64,000 nt of DNA from Nocardia uniformis NBRC 13702. Lineage in GTDB: Bacteria > Actinomycetota > Actinomycetes > Mycobacteriales > Mycobacteriaceae. Under the pieces are notes generated by a model. That model saw only the letters and a program-made list of their open reading frames with translations, ran no database searches and was not told the origin of the DNA. The stretch covers positions 62,001 through 126,000 of the forward strand of contig NZ_BDCE01000045.1 in assembly GCF_001613345.1 (NCBI RefSeq), in the 5' to 3' direction. Positions 1 through 8,102 of this stretch are shown one piece after another; the first letter of the stretch is position 1, and each line of letters starts with the position of its first letter. Both the position numbers and the translations under genes were made by a program.

Positions 1-494
1 ACGGCTGGCAGCGGGTCTACGGCGCGTCGGTGCCGTTCTCCACCTCCGATGGGCCCAGCCGGATCGAAGACGGTTTGGCGGTGGGGTATTCGCATACCCC
101 ACAGGGCGCGGTGCTGGCGTCGGCGCAGATCACCTATCGACTCAATGCCCGGCCCGCCGATCGGGAACTGTACGTGCGGCAGGTGCGCGTGTCCGCGCAG
201 CAGGTCGCCGCCTACGACCAGGCCCTGGCGGAATCGCGACTGCCAAAACAGCAGCCGGAGCGGGTCACCCGGTATCTGGTGGCCCCTGATGCCTTTCAGA
301 TCGAGAACTACGCCGACGATATGGCGATCGTGCGGCTCGCGGCGCGCGGTCCCGTTGTCGACAGCCGACAATTATGGGCAGCCGTGCGGCTGATCATGGT
401 GTGGGACGCGGGTGACTGGCGACTCAAGCCCGCCGCCTCCCGGCAATCGCAAACCGAGTACGTGGATTCGCTTGCGGGGTGGACGAAATGGTGA
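1..494 (+). CDS. Conserved hypothetical protein of the secretion-like operon (5' partial)
   Basis: The reading frame is open from base 3, so the start lies upstream of the window; the GTG at 30 is only an internal in-frame codon. About 163 residues are visible, without a membrane segment, with alternating hydrophobic stretches and aromatic residues near the end (WAAVRLIMVWDAGDW) that suggest a beta-rich fold. It lies 34 bp before the TrbL-like gene and is followed by a chain of overlapping genes on the same strand, so I infer it is an accessory component of the same apparatus. I do not recognise a named family with confidence. Confidence 0.6.
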   Translation, partial: GWQRVYGASVPFSTSDGPSRIEDGLAVGYSHTPQGAVLASAQITYRLNARPADRELYVRQVRVSAQQVAAYDQALAESRLPKQQPERVTRYLVAPDAFQIENYADDMAIVRLAARGPVVDSRQLWAAVRLIMVWDAGDWRLKPAASRQSQTEYVDSLAGWTKW

Positions 495-528
495 TTGACC
501 TGGCTGCAGATCAGGAGAGGCGGATCAC

Positions 529-2019
529 ATGCTGAGGCGCATCGTCACGATTTTCGCGGTCGTGTTCACCGTCATGATCGCTACGCCGACGGTGGCCTAC
601 GGCCAGACCTATGGCTTCGACGAGGCCTGCAACGAACTGCACGATTCGCTCGACGGTCTCGGTGTGCCGGGTATCAGCCTGGGCGACGCGGCGTCGGCGG
701 CGTGCAAGGCCGGCAATGTCGCGACCCACCCCGGCGACGCCGCCACGGCGGTGCGGGACAAGGCGTGGGACTCCACCTTCGGCAAGGTGGTGGACTCACT
801 GATGAACGGTCTCGGTGAGGCGTTGATCCTGGCGCTCACCTTCTGGATGAAGGTGCCCAACGAACGGGTCAGTGATTCCGGGGCGCTCTTCACCAAGATC
901 AACGACTACACCTATCAGGCGCAGATACTCTTACTCATGGTGTCGGTGATCATCTCCGGCGCCAGACTCGCCGAAGCCAGACGTGGTGCGGCCATGAGCG
1001 AGGCCGCCGAATCCTTCCGCATGTTCGCGCGCGTCATCTTCAGCTCGTGGATGTTGGGCGCGGTGATCGTGGCGGGCACCCAGGCCTCGGACAAATTCTC
1101 CGAGTGGGTGATCAACGACGCCACCGATGGCAATGCCAAGGATTTGGCCGAACTGATGGTGAAAACCGCCAAGCTACAGGCATTCTCACCGGGTCTGGTG
1201 TTGATTATCGCCATTGTCGGCCTCCTCGGCGCACTCGCGCAGATCGTGCTCGCCATCGTGCGACAGGGTCTGCTGGTGGTCGCGGCCGGAGTACTGCCGC
1301 TCGCGGCGGCGTCCTCGGGCACAAATACCGGAAAACAGGCCTATCCGAGATTGATCGCCTGGATCATCGCGTTCATGCTCTATAAACCGGTGGCCGCGAT
1401 CGTGTACATGATCGCGTTCACCACCGCCGGGCACGTGGACGAATTGACCTCCACCGCCGGACTTCCCGATGCCGATCAGGCCCAGCGCATGTTGGTCGCC
1501 ATCGTATTGCTGTGTAGCGCGGCATTCGTGCTGCCGGTGCTCATGCGACTGGTCACCCCGGCCGTATCCATTGTCGGTAGCGGCGGTTCGGGTCTCACCG
1601 CCACCACCGGCACCCTGGTCGGTGTGGCCGCGCTCGGTGCGGTCGGCACCCGGGCAGTGGCCGTGAAGGGTACGGCCGCTCCGGGAGCCGCCGGATACGT
1701 CAACGGGCGCGGTCCCAGGCCGCCGGGAGGTACCGGTGGTGCCGCGGGCGGGGGCGGCGGTGGCGGTAGTCCACGGCCCACACCACCACCACGCGGCGGG
1801 GGCGGAGCGCCTGCCGGGAATCCCTCCGGCGGCGGTCAACCCGGTGGCGGCCAATCCGGCGGAGTTCCGTCTGGCGCGTCACGCGTCGCGGGCCGGGTCG
1901 CCTCGGCGCGCGCCGCGACCGCCGGGGTCAATCGGGCCGAATCCGCCATGGGTGATATGGCCGGCGATCGCTGGACCAATCGTTCCCCCGACCTCGGCAG
2001 GAGCACCATTCCGCGATGA
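529..2019 (+). CDS. TrbL/VirB6-like polytopic membrane protein with Gly/Pro-rich tail
   Basis: 496 residues. Residues 1-25 form a signal peptide ending in a Tyr-Gly-Gln stretch. Several membrane segments lie between about residues 95 and 350 (for example LLLMVSVIISGARLAEA and IVLAIVRQGLLVVAAGVLPL). From about residue 390 the protein becomes a low-complexity Gly/Pro tail, then a basic Ala/Arg segment. This layout matches the TrbL/VirB6 inner-membrane channel proteins of type IV secretion as found in actinobacterial conjugation-like clusters; assignment is by topology and context, not by a signature motif. The stop overlaps the next start by 4 bp (ATGA), implying translational coupling. Confidence 0.65.
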   Translation: MLRRIVTIFAVVFTVMIATPTVAYGQTYGFDEACNELHDSLDGLGVPGISLGDAASAACKAGNVATHPGDAATAVRDKAWDSTFGKVVDSLMNGLGEALILALTFWMKVPNERVSDSGALFTKINDYTYQAQILLLMVSVIISGARLAEARRGAAMSEAAESFRMFARVIFSSWMLGAVIVAGTQASDKFSEWVINDATDGNAKDLAELMVKTAKLQAFSPGLVLIIAIVGLLGALAQIVLAIVRQGLLVVAAGVLPLAAASSGTNTGKQAYPRLIAWIIAFMLYKPVAAIVYMIAFTTAGHVDELTSTAGLPDADQAQRMLVAIVLLCSAAFVLPVLMRLVTPAVSIVGSGGSGLTATTGTLVGVAALGAVGTRAVAVKGTAAPGAAGYVNGRGPRPPGGTGGAAGGGGGGGSPRPTPPPRGGGGAPAGNPSGGGQPGGGQSGGVPSGASRVAGRVASARAATAGVNRAESAMGDMAGDRWTNRSPDLGRSTIPR

Positions 2020-3506
2020 CGATGACCGATACCTACGAGCGTCGCGCGTACGGACTGTGGCAGAAGCCCCGTAGCGCAGGCCTTTTCGGCCTGCGCTGGG
2101 GCGAGACCGTACTCGGTTTCGCCGTCGTCATCACCGCGCTGCTGTCCGCCCTGGTGGCCGGACCCAAGCCTGCCTTCGTCATCGGCGGCCTCGGCTTGAT
2201 CGTGATGGTTCCACTGGTGTGGCGGACGGGGGGCCGCTCCGGATACGAGAACGGATTGATGATGTTTCATTGGTTGCGAGGCCGCAAAAAGGGTGAGCAC
2301 GTCTATCGCGGCGGCCGGTTCTCCCGGATCCCCGGCGGCGTCACCCGCCTGCCCGGCCTGATGGCCCCGTCGCGGCTCTACGAGGGCATCGACGCGGGCG
2401 GCTACAGCTTCGGCATGATCCACCTACCCCAATTCGGTCAGTACACGGTGGTGCTGCGGGCCTGGCCGCAGGGACACGAGGCGGTCGACCAGCCGGTAAT
2501 CGACCGGTGGGTCTCGGCGTGGGGCACCTTCCTGGCCTCGCTCGGACAGACCTCCGACATCGTGGCCGTGGTGCCGGTGATCGATACCGTGCCCGAGACC
2601 GGAAACCGTCTGCTCACCGAGGTTTCCGCGATCACCCGTCCGGAGGCGCCGGATCTGGCCCAGCAGGTGATGTACGAGCTGGCCACCGAACTGCCGCAGG
2701 AGCGGGTGCAACTGTTGCCGCGCGTGGCCATCACCTTCAAGGCCACCACCGCCGAACGCCGCAAGAATCCGGCCGAGGAGGCCGTCGAAATCGGGCGTCG
2801 CCTGCCCGGTATCTGTGCGGCGTTGGCGGAGGCGGGAGTTCGCGCTCAGCCCATGGCGGCCGATGAGATCATCTCCTTCATTCGCCGCAGCTACGACCCG
2901 GCCTCGCAGGCCGATCTCGAAGTGGCGGCGGGTGAGCCCGGCGGGCACGGCCTGGATTGGGCCGATGCCGGACCGGTCTCGCACGAAGAGCGGTGGGACC
3001 ACTTCATCCACGACGGCGGCCGCTCGGTCACCTGGGAGATGGATACCGCCCCCGAGGGTGCGGTCGACGAGCGGGTACTGCAACGGCTGCTCGCCCCGAA
3101 TCCCGAAGTGCCGCGCAAGCGCATCACCATCGTCTACCGCCCGCACTCCGCCGGTGACGCCGCCCAGATCGTCGATGACGACTACAAGAACGCGCTGGTC
3201 GCGCAGCAGAGCGAACGCGGCGTCGTCTCCGCCGCCGCCACCATTCGCGTCGGTGCGACCCAGCAGGCCCGCGAAGAGCAGGCCCGCGGCCACGGCGTCA
3301 CCCGCTTCGGTGCCCTGGTCACCATTACCGAACCGCTCCGCGGCGACCTTCCGCGCATCGAAGCCATTACCCGAGACCTGTCCACTCAGGCTCGTCTCAA
3401 GATCCGACGTTGCTACCGCTACCAGGCGGCCGCCTTCGCGGCCTCGCTCGGCTGCGGTGTCATCCTCCCGGAGCACGCCACTATTCCGAAAGCACTTGCG
3501 GGGTGA
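2016..3506 (+). CDS. SCO6880-family type IV secretion-associated protein
   Basis: 496 residues. Two closely spaced membrane helices (about residues 29-47 and 50-68) follow a short N-terminus with the motif YGLWQKPRSAGLFGL, typical of the SCO6880 family of actinobacteria. The rest is a soluble alpha/beta region without a Walker A motif. The family is found next to VirB4/TraC-like ATPases and is thought to be a PrgI/VirB3-VirB4 N-domain-like inner-membrane component; that role is inferred from context. Its start overlaps the preceding stop (ATGA), and the VirB4-like gene begins 5 bp after its own stop. Confidence 0.8.
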   Translation: MTMTDTYERRAYGLWQKPRSAGLFGLRWGETVLGFAVVITALLSALVAGPKPAFVIGGLGLIVMVPLVWRTGGRSGYENGLMMFHWLRGRKKGEHVYRGGRFSRIPGGVTRLPGLMAPSRLYEGIDAGGYSFGMIHLPQFGQYTVVLRAWPQGHEAVDQPVIDRWVSAWGTFLASLGQTSDIVAVVPVIDTVPETGNRLLTEVSAITRPEAPDLAQQVMYELATELPQERVQLLPRVAITFKATTAERRKNPAEEAVEIGRRLPGICAALAEAGVRAQPMAADEIISFIRRSYDPASQADLEVAAGEPGGHGLDWADAGPVSHEERWDHFIHDGGRSVTWEMDTAPEGAVDERVLQRLLAPNPEVPRKRITIVYRPHSAGDAAQIVDDDYKNALVAQQSERGVVSAAATIRVGATQQAREEQARGHGVTRFGALVTITEPLRGDLPRIEAITRDLSTQARLKIRRCYRYQAAAFAASLGCGVILPEHATIPKALAG

Positions 3507-3511
3507 GCTAA

Positions 3512-6500
3512 ATGCCACGTGACCTCGACCCTCCCGTGCGTGAACGGGACGCGGCCGCCCCGGCCCGGCGCGCTCCTCGCCGCGACGCCTCCCCGGACGT
3601 CGCGGAGGCTCCGCATACCGTGGAGCCGCCGCGCGTTCCCGTGCTCCCGGAAGCGGACCGCCCCAGCGCCGCTCGCCTCCGAGACCACGAACGTCCCCGC
3701 CGCGGGACGCTCCCCGACCGCCGACTCCTGCGCCGCGAGCCATTGGCGGCACCGGAGGAACTGGAGGCGGAGCGCGAGCGCGCCAGCGGGTCGGCGTCAT
3801 CGGACGACGCACGGGAGCCGAAGTCGACGAGCCGGGAACGCCCGCGCGGTGACGCGGACGGGGAACCGGCACGTGCTCGCCGCGGCACACTGGTTCCGGG
3901 GTCCGACACCCGCGGCACAGCGGTGTCCGATCACGAGATGCCGAGCCCGGCCGCGTCGGACGTCGAGAACGTCCGCCGCACAGAGGTATCGGAGCGGGAA
4001 CCAGCCCAGCGCACCGGGCCGTCGGACGATGCGGCTGTGTCCGCGTCGGCGGGCGGTGGGCCGCGTGACAGTGCTGAACCCGGCGCTGTCGCCGCACCTT
4101 CCGGCGACGAAGCGTCGCGTCCGGGCGCGGTCGTCGCGAAGCCATCGGGCCGCGAACGCGCGCGCGGTGTCGCGAGGTCCGCGTCGGAACCGGCGAGCGT
4201 TCGCGGCACTCCCGCGTCGGCCGACGGCGCACCCGCGGCACAGGCGGTGAACCGCGAGAACAGTCGCTCAGGAACGGCGTCGGCCCGTCGGCCCGTCGGA
4301 CGACCGACGCTGTGGGATGACGACGAGCCCGGTGCGGAGTCGGCCGGCCCGGTCGTATCCGGAACACAGCCTCTGGTGCCGGAAGATATCGAAGGGGAGG
4401 TGTTCCCGCATGGTCAGCGGGAACGTGCCAGTCGGGTAGCACAACCAGCCGGTGAGGTCGTTCGTTCGGACCCGACCGGCGATCAGCACCACACGGCGCA
4501 CGACCACGGCCCTGGTGCGCAGGAGTCGCGGCGGGCACGCGAACTGAGCGGGAGTGAGCCGATAGCCGCGGCCGATCCGTCGACCGGGCGGCCGGTGTTC
4601 GATGCGGTCGACACACCGGAGGGCGCCGGGGGGCTATCCCGAGGCGAGGCGGCACCGACGCAGGCGGCTGCCCGTGGGCGGACCCGTTCCGCGGGTGACA
4701 CCCAGCCGGGAGACGGTCGCACTCGTTCGGTGGACGAGGTTCCGCACCCGGAGGTCCGTGCTGGTGCGGCGGCCGAGTCCGAGCGCGCGCGTGGTTCAGG
4801 TCAACGCACCGGCCGTGCGCCCCACGCCTCGGACCGTGGCGCGGGTGGCAAGCGCGGCGTGGTGCCGGAGCTTCCCGACCGTGGCGCGAGTGGTAAACGC
4901 GGTGCCGCGCCGGAATCCGCTGAGCGTGGGTCTGATTCGGGACGCCCACAGCGTCCCCGCGGGGACGCTCAGCCCTCGGGCCGCGAGCGCCCGCGTAGTG
5001 CCGAGCACCCGGTGCGCGAACGCGCCCGGGGTACGGATCTGCCGGAAGGGGAGCGTATGCGCAAGGCGGAACCGGGGCGAGAGCGGACCAAGGGCTCCGA
5101 CGCGGTCGGACGGGAACGGCGGGCCGCCGCGGAGGGCGAGCGGGAACGGCAGCGGGGCAAGGAGAACGGTAAGGCGTCCGGGCGGGGTCGCGCGGTCGAG
5201 GGCGATCGCGTCCACCTCGGCGGGCGGGCGGGGGCACCCGGTCGGACCCGTCGACCGCGGCCCGAGGGCGAGCCGCCCGATCGGTCGACGCGCGGTCGCA
5301 CCAGTCGTAGCGCTCGCCAGGAGCGGCCCGATCGGGGCTCTTCGGCGGGGGAGCGGGCCGAGCGCAAGCAGCGCGACAAGACACAGCGGGCGCAGAAAGC
5401 CAAGGCCAACAAGCAGAAATCCGGTCCGCGGCTGCTCGACGACTCCACCCGGGCACGGCTGGAGGCCATTGCCCGTGAGAAGAACGGCCTGGGCGCGGTC
5501 TGGGCCACCTTCCGCCTGCATACCGACGATCTGCGACGCCGCAACTTCGCCGCGCGGGCCGAGCGGCTCGAGTACGGCAGCGTCGACGAATTCGATCGCA
5601 CCACAGCCCAACTCACCGACCGCGGGTACATGGGTGAGGGTGGTGGCCGCATGAACGTGGTCGGCCGCCCCGTCGAATACCGCGCCACCACAGCGCAGGT
5701 CGCGGGGCTGTGGCCGTGGTCGGTCGGTGCGGGCGCGCCGCTCATCGGCACCCCGCTCGGCTCGCATCTGCACACCGGCGCGCCGGTCTGCTTCGATCCG
5801 ATGAACTGGTTCATGCGCGGCAGCTTCATTACCGCGCCCAGCCTTTTCGTCCTGGGCCTCAATGGATTCGGCAAATCCTCACTGGTGCGCCGCATTGTGC
5901 TGGGCGGTGTCGCACAGGGCATCACCCCGCTCATCCTCGCCGATGTCAAACCCGACTACCGCAAGCTGGTGGAGCTGGTCGACGGCCAGGTCATCGACCT
6001 CGGTTACGGCCACGGGAAACTCAATCCCCTCGCCGCCGGTGTGCTCGGCTCCGTGGTGCCCATGCTGGACGAACTGCCCGCGCTGCAAACGCAGGTGATC
6101 CAGGAGATGCGTGCCCGCCAGGTCACCCTGGTCGCCGGTCTGGTCGAACTCGTGCGCGGCGCGCGCGTGCGCGACTACGAGGAAACCCTCATCTCCACCG
6201 GCCTGCGCATCCTGTACCGCGAAGGCAGTGGTTTCACCCCGGACCAGCCACCCATTGTCGAGAACCTCCTGGAGGTGATCGTCGCGGGCGGTGACGAACT
6301 CCAACTCGATGCGGGTGCGGACAATCCGGATGAGTATCAGAACGCCATCAAGGGTCTGCGCCGCTCCCTGCGCGCACTCACCCAGGGCCCCTTCGGCGCG
6401 GTCTTCAACGGCCAGACCACCACTCCCATCGACACCACCGCCACCGCGGTCTGCATCGACGTCTCCCATATCCCCAGTGGCGACAAGAAACTCAAGGCCG

Positions 6501-7117
6501 CCGTCATGCTGGCCTGCTGGGCCGACGGTTTCGCCTCCGTCGAGGCCGCGCACGTGCTCGCCGACGCGGGCCTGGGACCGCAGCGCTACTTCCAGGTCGT
6601 CATGGACGAGCTGTGGCAGGTACTCGGCCTGGGCGACTTCATGGTCGACCGGGTGGACGAACTCACCCGCCTGCAACGCAGTATCGCCACCGCGCTGATC
6701 ATGATCAGCCACACCATCAAGGATCTGCAATCGCTCGGCTCCGAGGCCGCCATCGCCAAGGCACTCGGCTTCCTGGAGCGAGCGCGCGCCAAGATCTTCG
6801 GCGCGCTTCCGGCCGAGGAGATTTCGCGCCTCGACTCAACCGTGCCGTTCACCGCAGCCGAGGAGGACATGGTGACCAGTTGGTCCGCACCGCAGGCGCT
6901 CACCGGCGAGGCGCTCAAACCAGGACAATTGCGGCCATCCGCGCCCGGCACCGGTAAGTTCCTGCTGAAAATCGGCGAGGACCGGCGCCCCGGTATCCCG
7001 TTCCATATGGAGTTCACGCTCTCGGAGAAGGAGAGCGGAATCCACGACACCAACCAGCGTTTCAGCGAATTCACCGAATCCAACGGACGCGGCACCGATG
7101 ATGGGAGTGCCGCATGA
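3512..7117 (+). CDS. VirB4/TraC-like ATPase with ~630-residue disordered N-terminal extension
   Basis: 1201 residues. Residues 1 to about 635 are low-complexity, rich in Arg, Glu, Gly, Ser and Pro, with recurring RERARG-like runs and no recognisable fold. The conserved part begins near KSGPRLLDDSTRARL and carries a Walker A motif GLNGFGKSSL (residues 782-791, Lys788) and a Walker B motif VVMDELWQ (Asp1032), as in the secretion ATPases that power conjugative T4SSs. The conserved part alone (about 565 residues) would fit the family. ATG at 3512 is the first start after the upstream stop and the frame is open throughout; a later start within the disordered region cannot be excluded. Its stop overlaps the next start (ATGA). 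Confidence 0.8.
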   Translation: MPRDLDPPVRERDAAAPARRAPRRDASPDVAEAPHTVEPPRVPVLPEADRPSAARLRDHERPRRGTLPDRRLLRREPLAAPEELEAERERASGSASSDDAREPKSTSRERPRGDADGEPARARRGTLVPGSDTRGTAVSDHEMPSPAASDVENVRRTEVSEREPAQRTGPSDDAAVSASAGGGPRDSAEPGAVAAPSGDEASRPGAVVAKPSGRERARGVARSASEPASVRGTPASADGAPAAQAVNRENSRSGTASARRPVGRPTLWDDDEPGAESAGPVVSGTQPLVPEDIEGEVFPHGQRERASRVAQPAGEVVRSDPTGDQHHTAHDHGPGAQESRRARELSGSEPIAAADPSTGRPVFDAVDTPEGAGGLSRGEAAPTQAAARGRTRSAGDTQPGDGRTRSVDEVPHPEVRAGAAAESERARGSGQRTGRAPHASDRGAGGKRGVVPELPDRGASGKRGAAPESAERGSDSGRPQRPRGDAQPSGRERPRSAEHPVRERARGTDLPEGERMRKAEPGRERTKGSDAVGRERRAAAEGERERQRGKENGKASGRGRAVEGDRVHLGGRAGAPGRTRRPRPEGEPPDRSTRGRTSRSARQERPDRGSSAGERAERKQRDKTQRAQKAKANKQKSGPRLLDDSTRARLEAIAREKNGLGAVWATFRLHTDDLRRRNFAARAERLEYGSVDEFDRTTAQLTDRGYMGEGGGRMNVVGRPVEYRATTAQVAGLWPWSVGAGAPLIGTPLGSHLHTGAPVCFDPMNWFMRGSFITAPSLFVLGLNGFGKSSLVRRIVLGGVAQGITPLILADVKPDYRKLVELVDGQVIDLGYGHGKLNPLAAGVLGSVVPMLDELPALQTQVIQEMRARQVTLVAGLVELVRGARVRDYEETLISTGLRILYREGSGFTPDQPPIVENLLEVIVAGGDELQLDAGADNPDEYQNAIKGLRRSLRALTQGPFGAVFNGQTTTPIDTTATAVCIDVSHIPSGDKKLKAAVMLACWADGFASVEAAHVLADAGLGPQRYFQVVMDELWQVLGLGDFMVDRVDELTRLQRSIATALIMISHTIKDLQSLGSEAAIAKALGFLERARAKIFGALPAEEISRLDSTVPFTAAEEDMVTSWSAPQALTGEALKPGQLRPSAPGTGKFLLKIGEDRRPGIPFHMEFTLSEKESGIHDTNQRFSEFTESNGRGTDDGSAA

Positions 7118-7422
7118 TGCCGCACCGGTCGTACCGACGAGTGTCTCCGGAGGTCAGACAGGCCGCCGTCGCGCAGGTCATCGCCCTCACCGGCAAGCTG
7201 CGCAGTGAATCGGAGGCCTGTCGGGTGGTGGCCGATCAGATCGGTGTGCACACCAATTCGGTGCGCAATTGGGTCCGCGCCGCCGAGGGTCCGGGCGTGG
7301 AACGGATGGACGCACTCGCATTGCGCCGCAAGGTCACCCTGCTGCAACAGCAACTGGCCGCCGCGGCCGAGATGAACCGCACCCTGGTGGAAACCCTCAA
7401 CGACGCCTCGCGCGGCGTATGA
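7114..7422 (+). CDS. IS3 OrfA-like helix-turn-helix protein inside the secretion operon
   Basis: 102 residues. The N-terminus resembles the HTH_Tnp_1 domain of IS3-family OrfA proteins: RRVSPEVRQAAVAQVI, then an HTH with IGVHTNSVRNWVRAAE, then a Leu/Gln heptad region (LRRKVTLLQQQLAAAAEMN) like the OrfA leucine zipper. No OrfB integrase, frameshift site or terminal inverted repeats are seen, and the gene overlaps both neighbours by ATGA, so it is not an intact insertion sequence. I infer a co-opted DNA-binding protein, perhaps a regulator or DNA-handling accessory of the cluster. The alternative is a coincidental remnant, but two-sided translational coupling argues against that. Confidence 0.7.
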   Translation: MMPHRSYRRVSPEVRQAAVAQVIALTGKLRSESEACRVVADQIGVHTNSVRNWVRAAEGPGVERMDALALRRKVTLLQQQLAAAAEMNRTLVETLNDASRGV

Positions 7423-8066
7423 CCGGACGCGATCTGGACATCGGACACGCCGACTCGGGAAAACCGCTGGTATTGCCCGTGTGTCGGCGCGGGCGGCTAG
7501 CCTGGAAGACAAGTCCGGTCAAACGCGCGAACCTGGTGGTGATGCTGGTGGTGAGCGTCGCGATGCTGGTCGTGTCCTGTGGAAGCGACAGCGATGAGCC
7601 CGGACAGGGCGCGGGTCGACCACCCACGTCCACCACTCGGCTACTGGAGCGCGTCCCGGCCCCGGATCCCGCGAGTCCCGAGGGTGTCGCCGTGGAGGCG
7701 CTGCACGAGATCTTCACCTGGTATCCGGCCACCGAGCAGGAAGGCGCGGCGCTGGGGCGTGCGCGTAAATGGCTGGGTCCGAGCTTGATCCGTACCCTGG
7801 ACAGCACGACACCGACGGCGGTCGAGACGCCGAAGGCGACGGTGCGCTGGGCCGATTGGGGTAAGGCCGGGGCCACCGTGGAAGCGTTCACGTTCGCGTC
7901 GGGTGCGGCGGCCCCCGGTGCCGATCCGAACCGGCAGCAGTACAAGATCGGGATCGAACAGACCGTCGTCTATCCGGACGGACGGCGCGAACCACTAGCA
8001 CCCTCGACGGTCGTCGCAACCGTCGTCCGCACGACGGACGGCTGGCGGCTCGACGAATTTCATTGA
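7419..8066 (+). CDS. Putative lipoprotein of the secretion operon
   Basis: 215 residues from the ATG that overlaps the preceding stop (ATGA). A basic segment (SPVKRAN) is followed by a hydrophobic stretch and a lipobox-like VVSC with Cys54, then a Ser/Asp/Gly linker, as expected for an exported lipoprotein. About 30 residues before the hydrophobic segment are unusually long for a signal peptide, so an internal GTG or TTG start is possible. The mature domain (about residues 80-215) ends in VVRTTDGWRLDEFH, a pattern seen in small NTF2-like or VirB8-like periplasmic accessory domains of actinobacterial conjugation clusters; this is suggestive only. The coupling-protein gene follows after 36 bp. 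Confidence 0.65.
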   Translation: MTGRDLDIGHADSGKPLVLPVCRRGRLAWKTSPVKRANLVVMLVVSVAMLVVSCGSDSDEPGQGAGRPPTSTTRLLERVPAPDPASPEGVAVEALHEIFTWYPATEQEGAALGRARKWLGPSLIRTLDSTTPTAVETPKATVRWADWGKAGATVEAFTFASGAAAPGADPNRQQYKIGIEQTVVYPDGRREPLAPSTVVATVVRTTDGWRLDEFH

Positions 8067-8102
8067 GCCGCAACGACTTACAGGTCATCCCAGGAGGCAG
8101 TG

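Noticed and set aside
2424..5456. A 1010-codon open frame on the minus strand, opposite the SCO6880 and VirB4-like genes
   Set aside because: The translation is Arg/Pro/Ala-rich without any recognisable fold, and it runs antisense to two well-supported genes. Such long antisense frames are expected in very GC-rich coding DNA.
7114..7422. An intact IS3-family insertion sequence around the OrfA-like gene
   Set aside because: No OrfB, no terminal inverted repeats, no target duplication, and tight overlaps with both neighbouring genes.
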